Positions 57,687 to 64,000 of a stretch of 64,000 bases of DNA are shown here, piece by piece (the stretch's first letter is position 1; each line of letters opens with the position of its first letter). The notes under the pieces are model-generated. The model saw only the letters and a list, made by a program, of their open reading frames with translations, made no database searches and had not been told where the DNA came from. This DNA is from Anabaena lutea FACHB-196 (GTDB taxonomy: Bacteria > Cyanobacteriota > Cyanobacteriia > Cyanobacteriales > Nostocaceae), in assembly GCF_014698305.1 (NCBI RefSeq), contig NZ_JACJST010000022.1:41939-105938 (forward strand), in the 5' to 3' direction. The position numbers and the translations under genes were made by a program.

Positions 57687-58577
57687 ATGCCTTATATCAA
57701 AGTTCGCGGGGTTGAGCATTACTACGAGTGGATGAAAAAATCATCGGATTTGGTAAAGCCAGTGATGATTTTCATTCATGGTTGGGCTGGTTCGTCTAGA
57801 TATTGGCGCAGTACGGCTGAGGCTTTATTAGCAGAATTTGATTGTTTACTCTATGATATGCGGGGGTTTGGACGTTCCCGTGGTAAACCTACCATAGTCC
57901 AAGCTGGGGAGTCTTTGGTTGAGTCACAGTCAACTGAGGAAAAAGCTGAGGCCATTGCTGAGTTAAGTTATGAATTAGAAGAATACGCTGAAGATTTGGC
58001 TGCTTTGTTAGATGGGTTGCAACTTCCGCGTGTTTATATTAATGCTCATTCAATGGGTGCTTCCGTTGCCACTTTGTTTATCAACCGCTACCCAGAAAGA
58101 GTGGAAAAAGCGATTTTAACTTGTAGTGGCATTTTTGAATATGACGAAAAAGCATTTTCTGCCTTTTATAAATTCGGTGGACTAGTAGTTAAATTCCGTC
58201 CCAAGTGGTTAGGGAAAATCCCCTTGGCTGACAAGATATTTATGGCGAGATTTTTGCATAGCCCCATCCCCAAATCTGAACGTCAGGCTTTTTTACAAGA
58301 TTTTATTGATGCTGATTATGATGCAGCTTTAGGGACAATTTTTACTTCTGTTAGTAAGCACCAAGCCGAAATCATGCCCCAGGAATTTGCCAAATTAACA
58401 GTACCAACGCTGCTGGTAGCTGGAGAATATGACATCATTATTCCAGCTGAATTGGGACGGAAAGCGGCTGCACTAAATGAGAAAGTTGAATTAGCTTTGA
58501 TTCCGAATACAGCCCATTTCCCCATGCTGGAAGACCCAGAAACTTATTTGCAGCGAGTACGAGAGTTTTTACAATAA
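57687..58577 (+). CDS. Alpha/beta hydrolase
   Basis: 296 residues. VMIFIHGWAGSSRYWR near 26-41 gives the oxyanion region; nucleophile elbow INAHSMGAS near 120; late Asp in LLVAGEYDIIIP near 248 and His in IPNTAHFPMLED near 272 complete the triad. Substrate unknown; similar to many haloalkane/ester hydrolases. It starts in a heptamer array 84 bases after clpX. Confidence 0.85.
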   Translation: MPYIKVRGVEHYYEWMKKSSDLVKPVMIFIHGWAGSSRYWRSTAEALLAEFDCLLYDMRGFGRSRGKPTIVQAGESLVESQSTEEKAEAIAELSYELEEYAEDLAALLDGLQLPRVYINAHSMGASVATLFINRYPERVEKAILTCSGIFEYDEKAFSAFYKFGGLVVKFRPKWLGKIPLADKIFMARFLHSPIPKSERQAFLQDFIDADYDAALGTIFTSVSKHQAEIMPQEFAKLTVPTLLVAGEYDIIIPAELGRKAAALNEKVELALIPNTAHFPMLEDPETYLQRVREFLQ

Positions 58578-58593
58578 TTCGTAATTCGTAATA

Positions 58594-58625
58594 ATGCCTA
58601 CGGCAGGCTACCGCCAACGTAATTC
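58594..58625 (-). repeat. Inverted copy of the GGCGGTAGCCTGCCGTAGGC repeat
   Basis: GCCTACGGCAGGCTACCGCC is the complement of the unit repeated at 1089-1161. Confidence 0.7.
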
Positions 58626-58739
58626 GTAAACAGGGAATAGGGAACAGGGAACAGGGAACAGGGAACAGAGAATTCTTAATTTTCCCCGCGTCTCCGTGTC
58701 CTCCCCGTCTCCGTGTCTCCGCGTCTTCCCCTACCCGTA

Positions 58740-58789
58740 TCTCCCCATCTCCCCATCTCCCCATCTCCCCATCTCCCCATCTCCCCATC
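58740..58789. repeat. CTCCCCAT octamer array
   Basis: About six units, same unit as at 22616-22684, between the hydrolase and plmA. Confidence 0.75.
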
Positions 58790-58823
58790 CCCGCGTCCTC
58801 CCCAAATCCCCAAGTCCCCGGAC

Positions 58824-59816
58824 TTAAATCAAGCCAAGTTCTCGTTTGAGCAAGTTAATCGACTGAGTACCAATGTAGTTTTCGCAGCGAATCAGTTTGG
58901 GTGGACGAATGAGATCGTCTAGAACTATTTGCACTCCTGCTTGTACTGCTAAATAGCTGGTTTGATCGGTACAAAAAGTTATTTCCGCCCGTTTGATGAT
59001 TGCTTGCAGTTTATAAGCATCCTTTGGTTGGGAAGTCATCACCAATAGTTCATCCCCTCGTAAACCGTGCAGGATGATCTCTGTCGCTCTGAGAATACCA
59101 GGACTAAGGCTGACAATGCCAATACAACTAGCTTTGGGAAGGCTTTTAACTACATTGAGTTCCTTGGCATAGTCGTGGATATCTAGGGGAATCACACGCA
59201 CAGCTTTTGGCGCTGCGATCGCTTCTACTTCTCCGATAAAATATCGACTGGTGACTAATGTGGCCGAGGTAGTTTTATCTAACACCGCCGATAATTCTTC
59301 CATCGCTACCAACTGGACTGGGATTTTTAAGGCTTCTTGTAATTCATCCACCATTAATTCCCCAGCACCAATGTCTTGAGATGGTACTACTACCAGAACT
59401 CTAGCACTACAACGCAAGCGCCAGTCTACTTCTGCTAAACATAGTTCTCGTGCTTCATTCAGAGAGCAACCTTGATTGAGCAATTCATCCAAGGCTTGTT
59501 GGACTACTTTGTATGCTTCGGGATATTGCTTAAGAATAGGTGACTTTGACCTACTTCCGCCCTCATGACCTTGGGTTCGGACATAGATTCCTGAACCTGC
59601 CAGACTTTCGACAAATCCTTCTTCCTCCAACTGCCGATAAACCTTACTAATCGTATTCCGATGTAATCCGGTTTGCATTGCTAATGCCCTAGTGCTGGGC
59701 AATTTGTATGCAGGTGGATATTGCCCAGATGCGATCGCAAATCGGATTTGATTAAACAGTTGGTTAGATGCCGGAATTTCACTATCTGGCTGAATACGGA
59801 ATTGAATCATCACCAA
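58824..59816 (-). CDS. plmA: PlmA, GntR-family regulator of the PII-PipX network
   Basis: 330 residues. GntR winged helix at about 12-80: NQLFNQIRFAIASGQYPPAY then KLPSTRALAMQTGLHRNTIS and KVYRQLEEEGFVESLAGSG. The C-terminal 240 residues are not the usual FadR or HutC sensor but the cyanobacterial PlmA domain. PlmA (plasmid maintenance in Anabaena) forms a complex with PII and PipX. Identification is by N-terminal resemblance and length, from memory. ATG 59816 or 59810 (MIQFRI). Expected to bind DNA; targets unknown. Confidence 0.82.
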   Translation of the reverse strand: MVMIQFRIQPDSEIPASNQLFNQIRFAIASGQYPPAYKLPSTRALAMQTGLHRNTISKVYRQLEEEGFVESLAGSGIYVRTQGHEGGSRSKSPILKQYPEAYKVVQQALDELLNQGCSLNEARELCLAEVDWRLRCSARVLVVVPSQDIGAGELMVDELQEALKIPVQLVAMEELSAVLDKTTSATLVTSRYFIGEVEAIAAPKAVRVIPLDIHDYAKELNVVKSLPKASCIGIVSLSPGILRATEIILHGLRGDELLVMTSQPKDAYKLQAIIKRAEITFCTDQTSYLAVQAGVQIVLDDLIRPPKLIRCENYIGTQSINLLKRELGLI

Positions 59817-60231
59817 TTCTCCTGATTACTGGTAGCTGCTCTTTATCAACTGTGTATGCTACCCGGTTAAATATATTATTGATATGTTCAGTGAGTCGGC
59901 ACAATCAAACCGATGTATGTGTAGTTTTGTAAAAACCTTGAATTGAGATATTTTCAAGGTATAGCAACAGACAGGGCGGTTAGGACACCAACTGATTATA
60001 AAACCTAGACACCGAAAGACTTTTCAAACTGTCACCTGTCACCTGTTCTCTGTCACCTGCTATATTTGTTGATTTTAGATTTTGTTACATAGGTTGATTT
60101 TTTAACGCCGATTTACTTGGATTTTGCTGATGGATATTGCGAATACATACAAGGGATAATTTGGTTGAAAACAGCCTGAACATACTGGCATAGTTATATC
60201 AGACAATTACAGCGCTATAGTAAAAATTATT
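59817..60231. other. 415-base gap with third TATAGC...GCTATA copy
   Basis: Divergent promoters of plmA and the dienelactone hydrolase gene; contains the element at 59960-60064. No ORF. Confidence 0.4.
59960..60064 (+). repeat. TATAGC...GCTATA element, copy 3 (diverged, 105 bp)
   Basis: Starts TATAGCAACAGACAGGGCGG, continues TTAGGACACCAACTGATTAT, similar to the first 50 bases of copy 1; the second half differs (GTCACCTGTCACCTG) but ends GCTATA. Confidence 0.5.
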
Positions 60232-60999
60232 ATGACAGAACGAGTCATAGACACCACAACGGTTAATCTTCCTCTACAAGAGACTACGTCAACGCCAGAT
60301 AATTTGCAAATGGCTGCTTACCTGGCACAACCTCAAAATCTTGGTACTTATCCAGGAATTGTGCTTCTGCAAGAGATTTTTGGTGTCAATGATCATATTC
60401 GGGATGTAACAGAACGGATTGCTAAACTAGGATATGTAGCCATTGCTCCGGCACTCTTTCAACGTCAAGCACCTGGATATGAAGCAGGTTACACCCCCGA
60501 AGATATTGAAACGGGTAGAGGTTACGCCATGCAAACCAAAGCCTCAGAACTATTAAGCGATATTCAACTAGCTATCAATTATCTCAAAAGTCTTCCCAAA
60601 GTCAAACCCGATGCCTTTGGCTGTATTGGCTTTTGTTTTGGCGGTCATGTAGCATATTTAGCCGCCACCCTTCCAGATATTCAAGCCACGGCTTCCTTTT
60701 ATGGTGCTGGTATTACCACCCGCACACCCGGAGGTGGAGAACCTACTGTTACCCGCACCAAAGACATTCCTGGAACTATCTATACCTTTTTTGGCAGAGA
60801 AGATGCCAGTATTCCTCAAGAACAGGTAAACCAAATCGAAGCCGAGTTAGAAAAATATAACATTTCCCATCGTGTGTTTCGCTACGATGGATCTGAACAC
60901 GGATTTTTCTGTGACCGTCGTGCCAGCTATAATCCTAAAGCTGCGTCCGATGCTTGGGAACAAGTACAAAAACTTTTTGCCAGCGTTTTAGCAGTGTAA
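60232..60999 (+). CDS. Dienelactone hydrolase family protein
   Basis: 255 residues. Alpha/beta hydrolase with the DLH signature: GIVLLQEIFGVNDHIRD near 42-58, nucleophile Cys in GCIGFCFGGHVAYL near 134, His in DGSEHGFFCDRRA near 222. It hydrolyses lactones or esters; a catabolic operon is not present. ATG 60232 follows an AT-rich promoter region. Confidence 0.92.
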   Translation: MTERVIDTTTVNLPLQETTSTPDNLQMAAYLAQPQNLGTYPGIVLLQEIFGVNDHIRDVTERIAKLGYVAIAPALFQRQAPGYEAGYTPEDIETGRGYAMQTKASELLSDIQLAINYLKSLPKVKPDAFGCIGFCFGGHVAYLAATLPDIQATASFYGAGITTRTPGGGEPTVTRTKDIPGTIYTFFGREDASIPQEQVNQIEAELEKYNISHRVFRYDGSEHGFFCDRRASYNPKAASDAWEQVQKLFASVLAV

Positions 61000-61107
61000 A
61001 AAGAGGTTTTTTAAGAGACTCCCTAGTTGATTTCTCCTGAACTCCTGGAAAGCGTAGCTTCACGAAGCAGCACTCCTTCTTCTCATAACAATTTATCTTC
61101 AAACATC

Positions 61108-62010
61108 ATGAATTCCGAATCACAACTTTCTCAAACAGCCAATTCGTCTTTTTCAATGGACGATTTTGCCAAAGCACTGGAAAAACACGACTACCAATTT
61201 CAAAAGGGACAGGTTGTACATGGTAAGGTGTTTCAACTTGAGCATGATGGAGCTTATGTTGATATTGGTGGTAAGTCGTCGGCTTTTCTCCCCCGCGAAG
61301 AGGCTTCTTTGAGAGCAGTAACTGATTTGGCAGAAGTCCTACCGTTGCAGGAGGATATGGAATTTTTGATTATCCGAGATCAGGATGCTGAAGGTCAAGT
61401 TACTCTTTCTCGTAAGCAGTTGGAAATTCAGCACATCTGGGAGAAACTCGTACAAATGCAGGAAAATTCCCAAACAGTCCAAGTGCGGGTAACAGGTGTG
61501 AATAAAGGTGGTGTTACTGTTGATCTTCTTGGTTTACGGGGATTTATTCCGCGATCGCACCTTGCCGAACGTGATAGTCTGGAAGCACTCAAAGGTCAAA
61601 CTCTAACTGCGGGATTTTTGGAAGTCAACTCTAATACCAAAAAACTCATTCTTTCCCAACGTTTAGCCACTCGTTCTAGCAACTTCAGTTTATTAGAAGT
61701 CGGTCAATTAGTGGAAGGAAAAATTACCGGCATCAAACCTTTTGGTGTATTTGTAGAGTTAAGTGGTGTTAGCGCCTTACTGCACATCAAACAAGTAAGC
61801 CAAAAATTTATTGAATCTTTGGAAAAAGTCTTTCAAATCGGTCAGCCTATCAAAGCTGTAATTATTGACTTAGATGAAGGTAAAGGTCGAGTCGCTATTT
61901 CTACCAGAGTCTTGGAAAACTTCCCTGGTGAAGTGCTGGAAAACATGGAAGAAGTGATGAGTTCAGCTGAAGCCCGTGCTAACCGTGCTGCTAATAAACC
62001 GGCAGAATAG
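61108..62010 (+). CDS. S1-domain RNA-binding protein (ribosomal protein S1 homologue, Rps1B type)
   Basis: 300 residues from ATG 61108 (MNSESQLSQTANSSFSMDDF). Three S1 domains: about 33-102 (GQVVHGKVFQLEHDGAYVDI), 120-185 (VRVTGVNKGGVTVDLLGLRG) and 200-270 (GQLVEGKITGIKPFGVFVEL). Cyanobacteria have a full S1 and a shorter second form; this fits the second. It binds mRNA on the 30S subunit in genes lacking Shine-Dalgarno sequences. The frame is open to TTG 61027 through a repeat-like GCGTAGCTTCACGAAGC segment. Confidence 0.85.
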   Translation: MNSESQLSQTANSSFSMDDFAKALEKHDYQFQKGQVVHGKVFQLEHDGAYVDIGGKSSAFLPREEASLRAVTDLAEVLPLQEDMEFLIIRDQDAEGQVTLSRKQLEIQHIWEKLVQMQENSQTVQVRVTGVNKGGVTVDLLGLRGFIPRSHLAERDSLEALKGQTLTAGFLEVNSNTKKLILSQRLATRSSNFSLLEVGQLVEGKITGIKPFGVFVELSGVSALLHIKQVSQKFIESLEKVFQIGQPIKAVIIDLDEGKGRVAISTRVLENFPGEVLENMEEVMSSAEARANRAANKPAE

Positions 62011-62059
62011 GTAATTGGTGATTGGTGAGATGGGCGAATTACCTTTCACCTATATTTTT

Positions 62060-62548
62060 TTACACCAGTAACAGCGCTTTTTCCTGGCAATAGCTTCTTC
62101 GCAGTTCTTGTAATGTTTCTTCAGAAAAGGCAAATTTAATTAATGCAATTAATTGACCCCAACTGTAAAGCACAGACTCTGAAGAAGCTTCGCAAAATTG
62201 ACGAGTAAAAAATACTCCCCACCATGAAGGGGCGTGCTTTCTTTGAGTATAATTACTGTATTTACGCCAGCGTTTGCGCCACTTGATACAGTCTGAAGTA
62301 GTGGGAGAATCTACGCTGATAATCGGCGGAAAATCGGCGTAACTGACAAATTTACTTAAACCTTTGCCGTGGACATAAACCACGTAACGCCAACATTCAA
62401 CTTTATAAATATCCTCAAAATTAATTTTGAACATCACGCAAACAGCATCTTCAGTCACAAATCTTGTTAATTGATGGAGAGTTGATGATTTGTGGACAAT
62501 TTTTGATGTGCGAATAGAAGTTGTTTTTGGCTTGAGAGATGATACCAT
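62060..62548 (-). CDS. Hypothetical protein
   Basis: 162 residues, basic and Trp/Tyr-rich (KWRKRWRKYSNYTQRKHAPS then WWGVFFTRQFCEASSES). I do not recognise it. The C-terminus is helical (LIKFAFSEETLQELRRSYCQ). It is convergent with the S1 gene and diverges from the tandem XRE repressors. Base use resembles its neighbours. Confidence 0.6.
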   Translation of the reverse strand: MVSSLKPKTTSIRTSKIVHKSSTLHQLTRFVTEDAVCVMFKINFEDIYKVECWRYVVYVHGKGLSKFVSYADFPPIISVDSPTTSDCIKWRKRWRKYSNYTQRKHAPSWWGVFFTRQFCEASSESVLYSWGQLIALIKFAFSEETLQELRRSYCQEKALLLV

Positions 62549-62664
62549 GATATAAGTGTTCTTTTGAAAGTAAGATTTACTTTTGAAAGCGATGACACCT
62601 TTGGGATCGCTTTTCAGTTGACAAAGCCGGAGGGCGATCTTTTTATTTGATCTAATCTAGACTA

Positions 62665-62678
62665 GACTTATATAAGTC
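62665..62678. promoter_or_regulatory. Palindrome GACTTATATAAGTC upstream of XRE genes
   Basis: A perfect 14-bp palindrome overlapping a TATA-type -10 region, 16 bases before ATG 62695. A dimeric XRE protein could bind here, giving autoregulation. Inferred. Confidence 0.45.
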
Positions 62679-62694
62679 ATCTGTCAAGTAAATT

Positions 62695-62907
62695 ATGGGA
62701 ATGATTCGGCTAAAGATTCGAGAGTTTGCTGGTGAGAAAGGTTGGACATTGAAAGAGGTATCTGACCGTTCTGGTGTAGTTTACAGCACACTCCGAACTT
62801 ATGCGCGATCGCCTGGACTAGCAACAGTAGATTTTACAGCCATCCAGAAATTAGCCCGCATCTTTGATGTCATGATTGAAGACTTGGTAGAAGTAGTGGA
62901 AGACTAA
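62695..62907 (+). CDS. XRE-family helix-turn-helix protein, copy 1
   Basis: 70 residues, MGMIRLKIREFAGEKGWTLK then EVSDRSGVVYSTLRTYARSP. A stand-alone Cro/CI-type HTH domain with the later block IQKLARIFDVMIEDLVEVVE. Nearly identical in layout to the next gene (about 80 percent by eye), with the same TCAAGTAAATT just before the ATG, so it arose by tandem duplication. Confidence 0.88.
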   Translation: MGMIRLKIREFAGEKGWTLKEVSDRSGVVYSTLRTYARSPGLATVDFTAIQKLARIFDVMIEDLVEVVED

Positions 62908-62952
62908 CCAATCCAAGTTAATCTACACATATAATGGTGTATCAAGTAAATT

Positions 62953-63165
62953 ATGGGGCTAATTAGGCTAAGAATTCGAGAATTCGCTGATGAAAAGGGT
63001 TGGACGCTCAAAGAAGTTTCTGACCGTTCCGGTGTGGCATATAGTTCTGTGAGAGCCTATGCAAGAGCGCCTGGATTAGCTATGGTAGACTTTACATCTA
63101 TACTTAAAATGGCTCGCATCTTTGATGTCATGATTGAAGACTTGGTAGAAGTAGTGGAAGAGTGA
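62953..63165 (+). CDS. XRE-family helix-turn-helix protein, copy 2
   Basis: 70 residues, MGLIRLRIREFADEKGWTLK then EVSDRSGVAYSSVRAYARAP. Differences from copy 1 cluster in the recognition-helix area (STLRTYARS against SSVRAYARA), so DNA specificity may have diverged. TCAAGTAAATTATGGG at its start repeats the copy 1 start region. Confidence 0.88.
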   Translation: MGLIRLRIREFADEKGWTLKEVSDRSGVAYSSVRAYARAPGLAMVDFTSILKMARIFDVMIEDLVEVVEE

Positions 63166-63274
63166 TTTCACGTCAAGTCTAAACGTTCTATACAATATCT
63201 CTATAGGTTTAGACAGTAAAAATAATTTTTGGCAATAATAATAGTTAGTTAAGCGAGTTGAAATTTGGCTAACT

Positions 63275-63907
63275 ATGGATAATTTACCCGAAATCAAGTC
63301 TAACTCCCCTGCTGGGGGTGGTTTACCTGTAATCCAATATTGGGTAGAAAAAACCCTCTCACCACAAGGGTTACAATTATGGCAAACCCTCAATCATAAA
63401 AGTACGTGTTTATCCTGCGCTTGGGGTACAGGTGGACAAAAAGGGGGGTTTGTAAATGAAGCGGGAGAATATTTACAACGCTGTGCTAAAAGTGTAGAAG
63501 CGATCGCAGCGGAATTGCAACCAGGAATTAAACAAGATTTTTTCCAACAATATAGCATCAGTGAATTACAACAACTTACTTCTCAAGAATGCGATCGCTT
63601 GGGTAGACTTAGTTATCCTCTCATTCTCAGATCAGGATCATCCCATTATCAACGCATTAGCTGGGAAGAAGTTTACCAAATCGCTACACAAGCCTTTAGT
63701 TCAGCACCAGAACGCATTGCTAGTTATAGTTCTGGACGTTCATCTAACGAAGCTGCCTATTTACTACAATTATTAGTGCGATCGCTTGGTAGTAATAATT
63801 TAGCAGATTGTTCAGATTTATGTCACGCGCCCTCAACCGTAGGCTTAAAAAAAGTTTTCGGTTCAGGCACATCAATGGTAAGTTTAGAGAGCCTCAAACC
63901 AGGGTAA
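63275..63907 (+). pseudogene. FdhF/YdeP-type molybdopterin oxidoreductase, truncated
   Basis: 210 residues of the N-terminal part of an oxidoreductase alpha subunit: CLSCAWGTGGQKGGFVNEAG near 48 and RISWEEVYQIATQAFSSAPE near 128, then SSGRSSNEAAYLLQLLVRSL and SDLCHAPSTVGLKKVFGSGT. It ends SMVSLESLKPG, stop, whereas relatives continue for hundreds of residues (about 700 in all). The break near 63898 is followed by AT-rich DNA unlike the family, probably the edge of an insertion sequence running out of the window. Confidence 0.72.
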
Positions 63908-64000
63908 GCTCATCTAATTTGGTATAGTATGAACTTGACAAAAGAAACAAGATAAGCAGCAGGAAGCAGAGAAAAATTTTACTTGACATGACAGCAAAAG

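Noticed and set aside
63898..64000. Group II intron start in the FdhF-like gene
   Set aside because: The junction lacks the GTGYG intron 5' motif; an insertion sequence is more likely.

Overview
The window is chromosomal DNA from a filamentous, probably nitrogen-fixing cyanobacterium of the Nostoc/Anabaena type. Evidence: frequent GCGATCGC (HIP1) sites, short tandem heptamer repeats typical of Nostocales, an allophycocyanin gene (apcD), the photosystem I assembly factor ycf3, a Mo-nitrogenase C-terminal-domain protein, PlmA, a PirA-like small protein behind an exact NtcA box, and cyanobacterial gene clusters (asd-dapA-rnj facing tig-clpP-clpX; groESL with K-box and CIRCE). The genus is an inference.

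Layout. 0-5.3 kb: partial SAM-hydroxide adenosyltransferase, PirA-like protein, then three membrane proteins (DUF389, MscS, CPA1 antiporter). 5.6-13.1 kb: minus-strand housekeeping genes gatC, ycf3, murE, a glutaredoxin-like gene, purF and purL. 13.2-18.6 kb: an AT-rich accessory stretch with a HicA/HicB pair, an antitoxin/PIN pair, a free-standing colicin-E3-type ribonuclease with a candidate immunity gene, a lipase and a decayed nuclease. 19.4-25.5 kb: apcD, rlmD, an anti-sigma-type kinase, small conserved genes, asnS and an Uma2 remnant. 26-29.8 kb: a response regulator, a long regulatory/decayed intergenic stretch, and groES-groEL. 29.9-33.4 kb: a two-gene module (HEPN-like protein plus a 901-residue double P-loop ATPase) followed by a decayed Rpn/DUF4351 gene. 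33.5-40.3 kb: ureD-ureA and ureB-ureC, separated by about 2.2 kb holding an opposite-strand CsbD stress cluster, then a REC-histidine kinase. 40.5-48.5 kb: aldehyde dehydrogenase, sulfite-oxidase-like protein, rpmF, a pseudo-caspase, Mo-nitro_C protein, an anion permease and a broken toxin-antitoxin pair. 48.8-57.6 kb: rnj, dapA, asd on minus, tig, clpP, clpX on plus. 57.7-64 kb: two alpha/beta hydrolases, plmA, an S1 protein, tandem XRE repressors, and an FdhF-like oxidoreductase cut short at the window edge.

How the genes connect. PirA-like protein and PlmA are both PII-network proteins and urease supplies ammonium, so nitrogen control is a recurring theme. GroES/GroEL, Tig/ClpP/ClpX and RNase J form a protein and RNA quality-control set. 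Asd, DapA and MurE lie on the DAP/lysine/peptidoglycan route. The accessory stretches are rich in toxins, nuclease remnants and small mobile repeats. Among the repeats are a 207-bp MITE present twice with terminal inverted repeats and 3-bp target duplications, and a TATAGC...GCTATA element present three times. Palindromic repeats also lie in frame inside purL and ureC.

Most novel candidates: the mini E3-type RNase/immunity pair (15958-16552) and the HEPN plus double-ATPase pair (29958-33115). No tRNA, rRNA or CRISPR array was seen. All assignments are by reading; no database search was run.
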